Below are positions 7,852 through 18,403 of a DNA stretch of 64,000 nucleotides, one piece after another. Within the stretch, counting starts at the first letter, position 1. Each line of letters begins with the position of its first letter. The position numbers and the translations under genes are program-made. This DNA is from an uncultured Clostridia bacterium (GTDB taxonomy: Bacteria; Bacillota; Clostridia; TANB77; CAG-508). The notes beneath the pieces were generated by a model. It did not search any database and was not told the origin of the DNA. It saw nothing but the letters and a program-made list of their open reading frames with translations. The stretch is taken from NCBI GenBank assembly GCA_948739805.1, contig CAPYID010000007.1:1-64000 (forward strand), read 5' to 3'.

Positions 7852-9798
7852 TTAAATTTCAAGAGTTGCCTCTTCATATGCTTTTCCTGCATTCACTATA
7901 CTATCTGTTATGAAATAAGAATTTGATACTGGATCATATGGCTTTCTGAGAATTTTTACTTCTTCTTCTGTTATTGCACCTATTTTAAGACAAAAGTTTA
8001 CAAATCCTGAATCATTAAATCTAGATTCGATATATCCTAGCGCCAATTGTGAAGCTATTCTTTCATCTCTTTCTAGTAGCAATTTCTTTTTACCTTGTAT
8101 GGATCTCATACTATTAATATCTTTATATATTGTCTCAATTTCTATGTCTGTATATCCTTCCTGACTTATTGGATTTGGTATTCCTTTATTTGATGAATAA
8201 ATATAATCATATACTCCTTGTTCTATTTCATCATCTATATTATTTATATATTCTCCTTTTTCACTTTTAAATCTTGCTTTAGCCTTCTCTATTTTCTCTA
8301 TGAGTAAATTTACTCCATATTTATGGCAATCGTGTTTTATAAATTCATATTCTTCTGTTGTAGTTTCTAGTACATATCTGATAAAGTCTCTATATTCTTC
8401 TTTTCCTTCATACTGTTGCATTATAGTGTCTTTGTATTTTTCTCTTCTAGGATCATCTTCTTTCATTTTAAATATTGCATTAAGTTGTCTTGAGAACATT
8501 CTATCTGTTTGTAGTATTTCATTAGATAATTTTTCTGCACATTTATACCATGCTTCCTGTAAAATTCTACTTTCTTCTTCTCCACTAGTGTATGGTAAAT
8601 ATTCAGAGTATGTTGGCATTCTAAGTCCTTGCACTTTAGTTTGTCCTGTCTCTTTATCCTTTTTTCCATATAGTGATGCTTCTAAACTCAATTTTATCAT
8701 TTCTTTACTACTACTTCTTATTAAATCTTCGATTAATCTTTCCTGTATTTTTAATACGAGTTTATTTAATTCTGTGTCATTTCCTCCCAGCATTTCTATT
8801 GCCTTTTCTTTATCTATACCTAGAATTTGTGAAACTGGTTCAGCATAACTTGTAGGTATATCAATTGTTAGTCCTCCTTTTTGTCCATCTATCATGTCAT
8901 ATGGAATAGATGATATTTGGTCAGATATTTTTACTATTGCATCTATCATATTAGCAGCTTGCATTTCTTTATCTGCTCCTTCATATATAAAACAATTTTC
9001 TAATACTTTATGGAAATCACTAAATGTTATTTTATAATTTGGTAAAATATTGGCAGTACCTCTTTCACCATTATGCCTTCCTGCTGACATTGCTATAGTT
9101 TTTATTGCTTCATCTATTTGCTCTTTTAATTCTTCCCCTTTACTTTTAATTTTATTTTCTAGATTAGGTTCTTTTCCTAATTTTAGGTTGTTGGATATTT
9201 CTTCAATACTTACATTCCTTTTGTTTGCTTCTTCTGTTATTGTTTCAATTGCTATCCCAGTATTTATTGCTTTTTTGATTTTACTTGAGCATCTATATAA
9301 AATATGAGTAGCACCAGTTGCGTTATGAGGTCTTGGTCCACCTTGCTTTATAGCTGATATTTTTGAAGATGTGTTTTCTCCAAGGTGCCCTAAAGCAGGT
9401 TGTCCAGTATCATGAAGAAGTGTCGCTATTTCTACTCCTTTTGCTATATCTTCATTTCTAAAAATTCCTTTTGCTATTTTATATCCTATATTTCCAGCAT
9501 TATGTATATGTATTTTTCTATCTGTTACTTCTCCTAGCTTTCTTTGTTGATGTACCATCATTGTTGTTCCTTTTAGTCTTTCAATTTCATCAAATAATGC
9601 GTCTTTTATGTATTTAGCATATTTTCCAATAAATTGTGCTGTTTTTAAACTTTTTACTCTTTCTGTAATAATAAAATTTTGCTCTTTTACTGAATTAATA
9701 TAGCTCCTAAAATTTTCTTGATCTTCAACATTTAATTGCCTTACTTGAGGACCTCTTACATATTCAAGAGACCTATATTTCGCTATTTTTTCTTTCAT
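7852..9798 (-). CDS. Large HD-domain phosphohydrolase, dGTPase-like
   Basis: 648 residues from the ATG at 9798, chosen because GGAGGTTAAAA lies immediately before it. The N-terminal half has HD-superfamily motifs: HIHNAGNIG, then LLHDTGQPALGHLGE near residue 130, which resembles the HDxxHxxxGHxxE stretch of dGTP triphosphohydrolases, and KISDQISSIPYD further on. The C-terminal half is helical and charged and was not recognised. The likely activity is hydrolysis of a dNTP or another nucleotide phosphate; substrate not known. It has its own promoter and lies between spoIIP and rpsO, with no clear operon link. Confidence 0.75.
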   Translation of the reverse strand: MKEKIAKYRSLEYVRGPQVRQLNVEDQENFRSYINSVKEQNFIITERVKSLKTAQFIGKYAKYIKDALFDEIERLKGTTMMVHQQRKLGEVTDRKIHIHNAGNIGYKIAKGIFRNEDIAKGVEIATLLHDTGQPALGHLGENTSSKISAIKQGGPRPHNATGATHILYRCSSKIKKAINTGIAIETITEEANKRNVSIEEISNNLKLGKEPNLENKIKSKGEELKEQIDEAIKTIAMSAGRHNGERGTANILPNYKITFSDFHKVLENCFIYEGADKEMQAANMIDAIVKISDQISSIPYDMIDGQKGGLTIDIPTSYAEPVSQILGIDKEKAIEMLGGNDTELNKLVLKIQERLIEDLIRSSSKEMIKLSLEASLYGKKDKETGQTKVQGLRMPTYSEYLPYTSGEEESRILQEAWYKCAEKLSNEILQTDRMFSRQLNAIFKMKEDDPRREKYKDTIMQQYEGKEEYRDFIRYVLETTTEEYEFIKHDCHKYGVNLLIEKIEKAKARFKSEKGEYINNIDDEIEQGVYDYIYSSNKGIPNPISQEGYTDIEIETIYKDINSMRSIQGKKKLLLERDERIASQLALGYIESRFNDSGFVNFCLKIGAITEEEVKILRKPYDPVSNSYFITDSIVNAGKAYEEATLEI

Positions 9799-9837
9799 TT
9801 TTAACCTCCAAAAATTTTTTATTAAAATCACTTTAAT

Positions 9838-9866
9838 ATTTTACCATATTTATGTAAATCTGTAAA
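9838..9866 (-). promoter_or_regulatory. Promoter of the dGTPase-like gene
   Basis: Minus strand TTTACA (9861-9866), 17-base spacer, TAAAAT (9838-9843), with a leader of about 35 bases. Confidence 0.55.
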
Positions 9867-9911
9867 GGGGATTTTGGGAGTATTTTCAATATTTATCCTC
9901 TGCACTTTTAT

Positions 9912-11045
9912 TTATTCTGTAGCTTTATGTAAAACATTTGCTACATATTTCATACTTGCTAAACATTGTTCCAAAGTATTTCCTGTTGCTCCAACTTCCA
10001 TTATTGTAGATGCTGTTGTTAAATGCTGATTATACCTTGCATTTCTTAATATTATTGGTCTAAATAATCCTGGATATAATTCATCTGCAATACTTTGAAC
10101 TTTTATTGCATATTGTAAGTTCTTTTTCCAGTTATCATGTGCAAGCCCTGAACCATCTGTTCCAATTACAAACATAACTTGTGCACAAACTTCATCTCCT
10201 ATTTGTACGCTTGGTGCATAATTGCTTTTACTTCCAACTGCATCTCTATGTAAATCTATTGTAATTTCTGCATCTTTGTTTTTGGTTAATATACTTTCTA
10301 ATGTCTTTAATGACCTTCCATATGAACCATTATATGATGGATAGTCATGGTAGGTTTTGTTATGTATAACATTAAATCCATATCTTTCTAATTGGGATGT
10401 TAACTCATCTCCTACTTTTGATACAGTAAAGTTTAGGTCTGTAGTTCTATATGAATCTGTCATTGGATAACTATACTTTTCTGTTGGAGTATAGCTTTCA
10501 CATGTATGTGTATGATATATAATAACTTTTTTATTATTTGTAAATTCATATGAAGCATTTTCTAATATTGATGAAATATCATAATTAGTTTGATTGTTTA
10601 TTTTTATATCTTTATATTTATTTGTATATGTTTCCTTTATATTGTTTTCGTCTATTATCTTAGTATCCTTATTTTCTAAATCTTGTGGTTCTGACTTTAT
10701 TTCTTCTTGTTCTTCTGGCTCTATATATTCTTCTTGTGGTGGTTCTACTGCGACTTCCTGCTCTTGTTTTTTTATTATATTATCAAATATCCCAATTTGC
10801 ATTGATAATATTTTTATTCCCCAATTATTTTCATCATTTTCTTCTATACTTATATTTTCTTTTACTACTCTTGTTATTGGTAATTCATATTTCATACATT
10901 GAAGTAATGATATTCTATCTTCTCTTTGTTCTCTTTTTTTATCTGTATTTAATGATTTTACTAATAATATAAATATTATGGTTATCACAAAAAAAATGAA
11001 TATATATTTAATAATTTTTTTTAGATTTATAACAGTAATCTTCAT
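9912..11045 (-). CDS. spoIIP: Stage II sporulation protein P (SpoIIP)
   Basis: 377 residues. An N-terminal membrane anchor (about 12-30) and a low-complexity Glu-rich linker precede the SpoIIP amidase/endopeptidase domain from about residue 155. Motifs include IIYHTHTCESYTP (zinc His), ITIDLHRDAVG (zinc His) and IMEVGATGNTLEQ (catalytic Glu). In endospore formers SpoIIP works with SpoIID and SpoIIM at the septum to degrade peptidoglycan during engulfment. AAGGAGAATCTA precedes the ATG. Its presence is direct evidence that the organism belongs to a spore-forming lineage; no other sporulation gene adjoins it. Confidence 0.93.
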   Translation of the reverse strand: MKITVINLKKIIKYIFIFFVITIIFILLVKSLNTDKKREQREDRISLLQCMKYELPITRVVKENISIEENDENNWGIKILSMQIGIFDNIIKKQEQEVAVEPPQEEYIEPEEQEEIKSEPQDLENKDTKIIDENNIKETYTNKYKDIKINNQTNYDISSILENASYEFTNNKKVIIYHTHTCESYTPTEKYSYPMTDSYRTTDLNFTVSKVGDELTSQLERYGFNVIHNKTYHDYPSYNGSYGRSLKTLESILTKNKDAEITIDLHRDAVGSKSNYAPSVQIGDEVCAQVMFVIGTDGSGLAHDNWKKNLQYAIKVQSIADELYPGLFRPIILRNARYNQHLTTASTIMEVGATGNTLEQCLASMKYVANVLHKATE

Positions 11046-11175
11046 TAGATTCTCCTTGTCCTAAACATCATTATTATATATATTCATTTATTTTTAATTT
11101 TATTACATAATTTCTTTATATTATTATCCTATATATTGTTATATTTTAATTATTTAATTCTTCTTATTTGTTCTT

Positions 11176-11824
11176 TTAATACCCTCTAGGTTCTAATTTT
11201 AAATATATCGGTTTTTCCTCTCTTATAATAGTTGATACTCCATGCCCTGGATAAACTAATGTATCATCTGGTAATATTAATAATTTATTTACTATTGAAT
11301 TCATAATTTCCTCTAAATTCCCTGTTGGTAAATCTGTTCTTCCCCAAGTACCTCTAAATAAAGTATCTCCTGAAAATAACATCTTATCTTGTTTACAATA
11401 TAATGATATTCCTCCACTTGTATGTCCGTGGAGTATGAATTACTCGCATTTGTATATTTCCTAAATGCAGTAAGTCTTCATCATCTACTCTTCTAACATC
11501 ATTTAATATTACAGGTTCCATTCCTATATATTCTGTTAGCATTATTTCTTGATTATTTATGTTTTTTTCACAGATTCTATGTAATAGTATAGTTCCTCCA
11601 GCTTTTTGCCTTAATTCATTTACTCCACCTACATGGTCTCCATGACAATGAGTTACTACTATATATTTTAATTTAGCTTTTAAAATTTCTAGCATTTCCA
11701 ATATTTTATATATTTCACCCGCTGGATCTATTATCATAGTTTCTTTTGTTATCTCATCATGTATTATATAACAATTTGTTGGATCTGCTAAAAAAGTATT
11801 TATCTTTAATGTCTTTAGTATCAT
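11176..11824 (-). CDS. MBL-fold hydrolase (glyoxalase II-like), broken by a one-base insertion
   Basis: As written, the frame stops after 143 residues. Dropping one base at 11426-11430 joins it to a downstream 68-residue segment, giving about 215 residues, the usual family length. The N-terminal part has THCHGDHVGG, the metallo-beta-lactamase zinc motif. The restored junction reads VIHTPGHTSGGIS (third zinc His), and the C-terminal part has FSGDTLFRGTWGRTDLPTG and YPGHG. Such proteins hydrolyse thioesters such as S-lactoylglutathione analogues. The insertion turns CCA-GGA into CCA-C-GGA (coding strand), identical in kind to four others in this window. The gene follows rel on the same strand. 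Confidence 0.88.
11426..11430 (-). other. CACGG frameshift site in the MBL hydrolase gene
   Basis: The coding strand reads CCA-C-GGA-CAT where the family requires Pro-Gly-His (HTPGHTSGG). One extra base in CACGG shifts the frame by +1. Confidence 0.9.
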
Positions 11825-11845
11825 CTTTATTATTTTCCCTTCTAT

Positions 11846-14041
11846 CTAATTCTTACGTTTAACCTCATACACACTATCAATCTTTCTTAAAACTCTAAAT
11901 AATCTATTTAATGTTTCTAGATTTTCTATCTCTGTATTAACCTCTGTTATGACTATTTTCTCTTTTGTAACCTTTGAACGAATATCCATAATGCTTACTT
12001 TTTCATTTCCAAATTCTCTTACAATATCTGATAATAATCCATCTCTATCATTTGAAAATATCTCTATATTTACACTATAAGAAGTTTTTGCTTTTTCATA
12101 CCAAGAAACCTCAATTATTCTATCCTCTTGTTCTAATAGTTCTTTTACATTTATACAATCGCTTCTATGAACAGAAACTCCTCTACCTTTTGTTATATAA
12201 CCAATTATACTATCCCCTGGTACAGGGTTACAGCATTTTGCAAATTTAACCAAACAATTATCTATACCTTTTACAATAATACCAGAACTTGTTGGTTTTC
12301 CTTGAATTTTTTTGCTTGAACTTGATAGCTCTTCAATTTTCTTTTCTAATTCTTCTTCTTTATGATCTTTAGAATACTCGTTTAATAATTTAGAAACTAT
12401 CTTCCCTGCAGATATTGCTCCAAATCCTACAGATGATTGCATTTCAGTTATATTTGGAAATTTATATCTTTCTAGCATTGCATTAATATATTCTTGTTTG
12501 TAAAGTTCTGTTTCTGTTAGTCCTACTCTTTTTATTTCCCTTGAAAGTAACTCTTTTCCTTTTTCTATGTTTTCTTCCCTATTTGCTTTTTTAAACCATT
12601 GTTGAATTTTATTTTTTGCTCTAGTACTTTGAACAAATTTAAGCCAATCTCTACTTGGTCCTTTTGCATTATCAGATGTCATTATGTCTACAATGTCCCC
12701 ATTATTTAATTTTGTTACTATTGGCATCATCTGTGAGTTTATTTTACACCCAGTCATTCTATTTCCTATCTCTGTATGTATACTATAGGCAAAGTCTATT
12801 GGGGTTGCATCTTTTGGCAGTACTTTGATTTCACCATTTTTGGTGAATACATATACTTCATCTTCAAATAATTCTTTTTTCAATGTGTTTAAAAATTCAT
12901 TTGGGTCATTCATTTCTTTTTGCCATTCTAAAGATTCTCTTAACCATGATAGTTTGTCCTCTTCAACTTTTACTGTAGTTTTCTTAAATCTATTTGCTTC
13001 TTTATAGGCCCAATGTGCTGCTATACCAAATTCTGCAATCCTATGCATGTCCCAAGTACGTATTTGTACCTCTACAGGTGTTGCATTTGGTCCTATCAAA
13101 GTTGTATGTAGTGATTGATACATATTAGCTTTTGGAACAGCTATATAGTCTTTAAATCTTCCTGGCATTGGATTATATAGTTCATGAACAACACCTAATG
13201 CTGCATAACAATCTTTTACTGAATTAACTATTATTCTTAATGCAAACAAATCATATACTTGTTCTAGAGTTATTCCATCTCTTTGCATTTTTCTATAAAT
13301 ACTATAAATATGTTTTGCCCTTCCTGTTGTATCTGCAACTATTTTTGCTTTTTTCAATTCTATTGTAATTTCTTTTTTTATTTTATCTACAAAGTCTAAT
13401 CTTTCTTCTCTTTTTTCATTTAATCCTTCTAAAATTTCCCTGTATTCATCTGGATATAAATATTTAAAACTTAAATCTTCTAATTCCCATTTTAATGAAT
13501 ACATACCTATTCTATTTGCAAGTGGTGCATATAAATCCATTGTCTCCTTAGAGATTGCTAGTTGCCTATCTCTTGTTAAGTATTTTAAAGTTCTCATATT
13601 GTGTAATCTATCTGCTAATTTTATGAGTATTACTCTTATATCTTTTCCCATAGCTAAAAACATTTTTCTATAATTTTCAACTTGTTGTTCTTCTTTATCT
13701 GTATATTGTAATTTTTGTAACTTTGTTACACCATCTACAATTTCTGTTACTTCTTTTCCAAATTCTTTTATTAAATCTTGACGTGTTGCTTCTGTATCTT
13801 CTATAACATCATGCAATAGAGCAGCACAAACTGTAGTAGTATCCATTCCTAATCCTGCAAGAATATTTGCTACATTTAATGGATGTATAATATATGGTTC
13901 TCCTGATTTTCTTTTTTGTGCTCCATGATATTGTAAAGCATAATTATATGCTCTTGTTACTGTTTTTATATCTGCTATTTTATTATTCTTTTTTATTGTA
14001 GATATTAGGTCATTTAATGTTATTTGCTGTTCTTCTTGCAT
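11846..14041 (-). CDS. rel: Bifunctional (p)ppGpp synthetase/hydrolase
   Basis: 731 residues, full length. The order is: HD hydrolase domain (YIIHPLNVA, AALLHDVIEDT), synthetase domain with GRFKDYIAVPK and NMYQSLHTT, TGS domain (VYVFTKNGEIKVLPKDATPID), and a C-terminal ACT domain. The intact HDxxED and the RxKD form of the synthetase motif (RFKD) are those of bifunctional Rel enzymes, so it should both make and degrade the alarmone during the stringent response. GAAGGGATGA precedes the ATG. It lies between glyS and the MBL hydrolase, the latter a common neighbour of rel in clostridia. Confidence 0.96.
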   Translation of the reverse strand: MQEEQQITLNDLISTIKKNNKIADIKTVTRAYNYALQYHGAQKRKSGEPYIIHPLNVANILAGLGMDTTTVCAALLHDVIEDTEATRQDLIKEFGKEVTEIVDGVTKLQKLQYTDKEEQQVENYRKMFLAMGKDIRVILIKLADRLHNMRTLKYLTRDRQLAISKETMDLYAPLANRIGMYSLKWELEDLSFKYLYPDEYREILEGLNEKREERLDFVDKIKKEITIELKKAKIVADTTGRAKHIYSIYRKMQRDGITLEQVYDLFALRIIVNSVKDCYAALGVVHELYNPMPGRFKDYIAVPKANMYQSLHTTLIGPNATPVEVQIRTWDMHRIAEFGIAAHWAYKEANRFKKTTVKVEEDKLSWLRESLEWQKEMNDPNEFLNTLKKELFEDEVYVFTKNGEIKVLPKDATPIDFAYSIHTEIGNRMTGCKINSQMMPIVTKLNNGDIVDIMTSDNAKGPSRDWLKFVQSTRAKNKIQQWFKKANREENIEKGKELLSREIKRVGLTETELYKQEYINAMLERYKFPNITEMQSSVGFGAISAGKIVSKLLNEYSKDHKEEELEKKIEELSSSSKKIQGKPTSSGIIVKGIDNCLVKFAKCCNPVPGDSIIGYITKGRGVSVHRSDCINVKELLEQEDRIIEVSWYEKAKTSYSVNIEIFSNDRDGLLSDIVREFGNEKVSIMDIRSKVTKEKIVITEVNTEIENLETLNRLFRVLRKIDSVYEVKRKN

Positions 14042-14090
14042 TTGCTATCATCCCTTCTTGAGTTACAGATTTCTCCTTTTATTTTTAATT

Positions 14091-15473
14091 TTAAAATTCC
14101 ATTTTTTCTTCAATCCATTTATTTAGTTCATCTATTGGTAATCGTATCTGTTCCATTGTATCTCTATCTCTTATTGTTATTGTATTATCTTCTAATGTAT
14201 CAAAATCTATTGTTACACAATAAGGGGTTCCTATTTCATCTTCTCTTCTATATCTTTTTCCTATGCTTCCTGTTTCGTCATAATCACAAATAAATTTCCT
14301 AGATAACATATCATATACTTCATTTGCCTTGTCTGATAATTTTTTAGATAATGGAAGTATTGCAACCTTATATGGTGCAAGTGCTGGATGTAAATGTAGT
14401 ACTATTCTTGTATCTCCGTCTACAATTTCTTCTTCATCGTATGCATTACATAAAAATGCTAGTGCTACTCTATCTGCTCCTAATGATGGTTCTATACAAT
14501 ATGGCACATATTTTTCGTTAGTTTCTGTATCTAAATATGTCATATCTTCTTTAGAAAATTCCATATGTTTTTTTAAGTCAAAGTCTGTTCTATCTGCAAT
14601 TCCCCATAGTTCTCCCCAACCAAATGGAAAAGCAAATTCTATATCTGTTGTAGCATTACTATAATGTGATAATTCTTCTTTTTCATGGTCTCTTAGTCTT
14701 ATATTTTCTTCTTTCATTCCTAAAGATAATAGCCAATTTTTACAATATTCTTTCCAATAAGAATGCCATTCTAAGTCTGTACCAGGTTTACAGAAAAACT
14801 CTAGCTCCATTTGTTCAAATTCTCTTGTTCTAAATGTAAAGTTTCCTGGTGTTATTTCATTTCTAAATGCTTTTCCTATTTGTGCAATCCCCATTGGTAG
14901 TTTTTTTCTTGTAGTTCTTAAAACATTTTTGAAATTAACAAATATTCCCTGTGCAGTTTCTGGTCTTAAATATATTTCAGCTTTTGCATCTTCTGTAACA
15001 CCTTGAAATGTTTTAAACATTAAATTAAATTTTCTAATTGATGTATAGTTCAATTTTCCACATACAGGGCAAACAATATTATTATCATTTATGTATTTAA
15101 CTGTTTGTTCGTCAGACCAACCATCTGCTATTACATCCTTGCCATTCTTTGTAGCCCATTCTTCAATTAGTTTATCTGCTCTATGTCTAGATTTACACTC
15201 TTTACAATCTATTAAAGGGTCTGAAAATCCTCCAACATGCCCAGAAGCAACCCATGTTTGTGGATTCATAAGTATTGCTGCATCTAATCCTACATTCATT
15301 TTATTTTCTTGAATAAATCTTTTTCTCCATGCTGTTTTTACATTATTTTTAAATTCTACTCCTAATGGTCCATAGTCCCACGTATTTGCTAATCCTCCGT
15401 ATATTTCTGAGCCTGGATATATATATCCTCTTGCTTTACATAAGTTCACAATTTTTTCCATTGATTCTAACAT
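14091..15473 (-). CDS. glyS: Glycyl-tRNA synthetase, dimeric type
   Basis: 460 residues from the ATG at 15473, which has AAAGGAGGATTAAAA upstream; longer starts lack a ribosome site. Class II features include the [18 protein letters not shown] opening, FRNEITPG (motif 2) and [10 protein letters not shown] (motif 3), then an anticodon-binding domain ([17 protein letters not shown]). A cysteine set (CKEC and CPVC) suggests a zinc site. It is the one-chain alpha2 enzyme rather than bacterial alpha2beta2 GlyQS. I saw no T-box leader (no AGGGTGG-type sequence). The next gene downstream is rel. Confidence 0.96.
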   Translation of the reverse strand: MLESMEKIVNLCKARGYIYPGSEIYGGLANTWDYGPLGVEFKNNVKTAWRKRFIQENKMNVGLDAAILMNPQTWVASGHVGGFSDPLIDCKECKSRHRADKLIEEWATKNGKDVIADGWSDEQTVKYINDNNIVCPVCGKLNYTSIRKFNLMFKTFQGVTEDAKAEIYLRPETAQGIFVNFKNVLRTTRKKLPMGIAQIGKAFRNEITPGNFTFRTREFEQMELEFFCKPGTDLEWHSYWKEYCKNWLLSLGMKEENIRLRDHEKEELSHYSNATTDIEFAFPFGWGELWGIADRTDFDLKKHMEFSKEDMTYLDTETNEKYVPYCIEPSLGADRVALAFLCNAYDEEEIVDGDTRIVLHLHPALAPYKVAILPLSKKLSDKANEVYDMLSRKFICDYDETGSIGKRYRREDEIGTPYCVTIDFDTLEDNTITIRDRDTMEQIRLPIDELNKWIEEKMEF

Positions 15474-15546
15474 TTTTAATCCTCCTTTTATACCTTTAAT
15501 AATATTGTATTGGCACAGTGTATTTAGTAAAATTTTGTGGAGCATT

Positions 15547-15587
15547 AAACCATGGGAATAAGAGGAATTTTCTTATTCTCATGGTTT
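15547..15587. terminator. Strong hairpin between secF and glyS
   Basis: The arms 15547-15563 and 15571-15587 pair over 17 bases (one G-T). A T-run follows on the plus strand and a weaker TTT on the minus strand. It probably ends the secDF transcript; an attenuator before glyS is possible but there is no T-box. Confidence 0.6.
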
Positions 15588-15616
15588 TTCTCACTTCGAT
15601 GTGCCTATAAATCAAA

Positions 15617-16249
15617 TTATTGTTTATTTAATTTTATCGCATTGCAAATTAATGTTAAGAAATATATAAGTACTAAAAATATTATAAAGAATTCATTAAC
15701 TGGTATTCTTGTTAATGCTATTATGCTTACATATAATGCACTTACTCCAATTAGTGTTAATACTGGAATTCCTATACATTTTATAATTCCTTGATTTTTG
15801 TATCTAATTACAAAATATACAAGTATTACTATTGTTGTTATGACTAATGGTGATATATACTTTGTTATCATTTTCAATATATCTGCTTGAGGTATTTGTG
15901 TTACTATTATATCATTGTCTTTATTAATTTCTATTTCATATTTTTCATTTAATTTTTGGATTATATTGTTTTGTTGTTCTTCTGTTATCTCTTTTGCTAC
16001 TATTGATACAACTGTTCCAAATGTATTTCCTTGTTGTACTTTTAGCTTATTTGTGCCTAAAATTTCTTTTGCTATTTCTTCAATTTCATCTACTTTAAAT
16101 TCTTTGGTTAAATATATATTCATTCTAACAGATTTTGAATATAATAAATCGTAATTATAGCCTTTTACACATATCATAATTATTCCTGCTAATATAATTA
16201 GTGCTACTATTATAGTTATTATTTTCATAATATTATTCATGTTTTTCAT
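15617..16249 (-). CDS. secF: SecF-like preprotein translocase subunit, unusually short
   Basis: 210 residues against about 300 for typical SecF. There is one N-terminal membrane segment (about 8-28), an extracellular domain (about 35-125), and only three further segments, so the last two membrane helices of the normal six seem to be missing. It directly follows the SecD-like gene (23-base gap), and this position is the main basis for the call. SecDF uses the proton motive force to help SecA/SecYEG export proteins. AAGGAATG precedes the ATG with an in-frame spacing of about ten bases. Confidence 0.7.
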   Translation of the reverse strand: MKNMNNIMKIITIIVALIILAGIIMICVKGYNYDLLYSKSVRMNIYLTKEFKVDEIEEIAKEILGTNKLKVQQGNTFGTVVSIVAKEITEEQQNNIIQKLNEKYEIEINKDNDIIVTQIPQADILKMITKYISPLVITTIVILVYFVIRYKNQGIIKCIGIPVLTLIGVSALYVSIIALTRIPVNEFFIIFLVLIYFLTLICNAIKLNKQ

Positions 16250-16272
16250 AATCTAACATTCCTTCCTTCAAT

Positions 16273-17658
16273 TTATTTTTTTGCTTCTTCTATTAGTAAT
16301 TTTCTTGTAAAGATAACATTCATTAATGCTATTACAATTATTCCCCAGAATAAAAGTGTTCCTATTGAAGAAATTGCTGAAAATGAATTGTATGTGAATA
16401 TAACTGATGGAATTAGAGTTATTATTAATAAATCTATTACTTTTAAGCATGATTTATATATTTTTGTTTTTCTATCTTCTTTAGAATCATCTTTGTCTAA
16501 GTTTCTTAAAATTTTACAATTTACATATGTGTTTATTAATATAAGTATTATACTAGGTATTATAGTTTCTAGTCCTATTTCTGTTTTTGTATATCTTATT
16601 ATAATTAATAATAATGCTATTGAACCAATATAAACTATTGCTGATAATAAACCTAATTTTTTGTGTTTAATTATGATATATACTATACTTATTAATATTA
16701 TTAATGTCATTACTCCTAAAAGGATATATTGGAATACGTTGTTTGCATATATAGATTGTATATAGTCACTTGATTGAACTTCATATTCTAGTGGCATTTC
16801 TCCATTAGATAATAATGTTGCATAATATTGTGCTTGTTCTATATTTTCATTTATTGTATTACTTTCTGTACTTGCTGATCCCATTGATATATTTAATTCG
16901 CTTATTTCTTCATCAAAATGTGTTGATAAGAATTCTTCATCATTAATTTTCATTGTGACTGTTTTCTCTGTAGAAGTATCTTCATTTTCTTCTGTTGTCT
17001 CTCCTTCTTTGTTTTCTTCTTCAACTTTTGTATAGTCTTTACTAATTTGCTTAATTTTTTTCTTTCCTTCTTTATTAAATTTAACGTTTAAATATACATT
17101 AACTCCAGTCTCTGTTGAACTATATAATACGTTTGCGTTATCTACATCATCATTTGTCATTAATACTGTTTTATCATTTGTGTCTATTATTTCAAATTTT
17201 CCACTTGCTAATAGATGTGATAAAGTTGTGTCTGTGTTATCTGTATCTTCTAATTCTATATATATATTTCCATTTTCTTCATTTAATCTTACATCATATT
17301 TTGATATTTTAGAACTTTTTAATCTTCCCCTTATAATTTTTTCTGCTTTTTTATAGTTTTCTATTGTTTTGCTTTCTTCACTATTTTCTGGTACTTGCTC
17401 TTTTGTATATGAATTTTCATCTGCGCCTTCTGGTATTTTATCTACAACATTACCTTCAGAATCACGAATCACCTCATGTGTATGGTCTCCCACTTTTAAT
17501 GTTGTTATTCTCGAACCTCTTAGATTTGTTCCAAGTTCATAATCTGGTAATATATTATTGTAGGATACTAATTTCTTTACATAAACTCCTCCAAATCCTA
17601 CTATAGTAACTAATACCATTGTTAATATTATTAGTGCAATCTTTAATTTTTTTTCCAC
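16273..17658 (-). CDS. secD: SecD-like preprotein translocase subunit, divergent
   Basis: About 461 residues from the GTG at 17658, which follows AAAGGATTGA; the upstream ATG at 17697 lies inside the previous gene and lacks a ribosome site. Layout: an N-terminal membrane segment, a large extracytoplasmic region with a P1-like fold (AEKIIRGRLK, ELEDTDNTDTTLSHLLASGKFEI), an acidic insert rich in Glu (about 210-240), and five C-terminal membrane segments. It is short and divergent compared with family members of about 600 residues, and key SecD transmembrane motifs are hard to see. It follows an HD-domain gene and precedes secF. Confidence 0.75.
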   Translation of the reverse strand: MEKKLKIALIILTMVLVTIVGFGGVYVKKLVSYNNILPDYELGTNLRGSRITTLKVGDHTHEVIRDSEGNVVDKIPEGADENSYTKEQVPENSEESKTIENYKKAEKIIRGRLKSSKISKYDVRLNEENGNIYIELEDTDNTDTTLSHLLASGKFEIIDTNDKTVLMTNDDVDNANVLYSSTETGVNVYLNVKFNKEGKKKIKQISKDYTKVEEENKEGETTEENEDTSTEKTVTMKINDEEFLSTHFDEEISELNISMGSASTESNTINENIEQAQYYATLLSNGEMPLEYEVQSSDYIQSIYANNVFQYILLGVMTLIILISIVYIIIKHKKLGLLSAIVYIGSIALLLIIIRYTKTEIGLETIIPSIILILINTYVNCKILRNLDKDDSKEDRKTKIYKSCLKVIDLLIITLIPSVIFTYNSFSAISSIGTLLFWGIIVIALMNVIFTRKLLIEEAKK

Positions 17659-17677
17659 TGTTCTCAATCCTTTCAAT

Positions 17678-18337
17678 CTATAATAATTTTGTATCATTAA
17701 TTATCAGTTCAAACCATATTTTTAAATATTTTGCTGCAAATTTACTCATTATCATTCTGTCTATAAATATTTCAAAGTAATCTAATACTGGACATATTTC
17801 TGTGTCAATTTTTATTGATAAAACAATTTTCCTCTTTTCCTTGTCTAGAATAAGTTGTGCATCTGTAACTGCATAATTGACTTTATCATGTTTATCAAAT
17901 GTTGCTATATTTGTTTTTACAACTCGATTTCTGTGTACATCTGATTTGTCTGCTAAGATTAATGCAGCAGAAATATCACTTACAGCTGTACCTGTTGCTT
18001 CGTCATGATTTCCTATTGCTGTCATTATTTCTGTTCTTAATTGTGGCTCCATTCCCATATCTTTTAAAATGTCGTATGCAAGTATTGCTCCTGAATGTGC
18101 ATGGTCTTGCCTATTTACACAGTTTCCTATGTCATGCAAGTATCCTGCTATTTTTGCTAGTTCTACTCTTTCTGGTGGATACCCTAAGTCCTGTAAAATT
18201 TTTCCTGCTCTTTCTGATACAATTGATGTGTGCCTTATAGAGTGCTCTGTATATCCTAATACATTTAGTTGCTGCTGGGAGCCACTTACTAGAGCTTGTA
18301 CTTCTGGATTTTTTCTAACATCTTCCAGTGTTATCAT
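17678..18337 (-). CDS. HD-domain phosphohydrolase
   Basis: 219 residues. The metal-binding series is HSIRHTS, GYLHDIGNC, HAHSGAIL, IGNHDEATG and ILADKSDVHRNR, the H...HD...H...D pattern of the HDc family. The C-terminal 70 residues (TFDKHDKVNYAVTDAQLIL) look like an added small domain. It is a small soluble hydrolase of unknown nucleotide substrate. It sits between the protease and the secDF pair. GAAAGGAAGGTT precedes the ATG. Confidence 0.85.
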   Translation of the reverse strand: MITLEDVRKNPEVQALVSGSQQQLNVLGYTEHSIRHTSIVSERAGKILQDLGYPPERVELAKIAGYLHDIGNCVNRQDHAHSGAILAYDILKDMGMEPQLRTEIMTAIGNHDEATGTAVSDISAALILADKSDVHRNRVVKTNIATFDKHDKVNYAVTDAQLILDKEKRKIVLSIKIDTEICPVLDYFEIFIDRMIMSKFAAKYLKIWFELIINDTKLL

Positions 18338-18403
18338 CTTTTAATAACCTTCCTTTCAGTTCATTTGTATATTAACTATTGAATTTTATAATAAATAAAA
18401 AGA

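Noticed and set aside
15474..15616. T-box riboswitch before glyS
   Set aside because: There is a strong hairpin, but no T-box sequence (AGGGTGG...), no Stem I features, and too little room.
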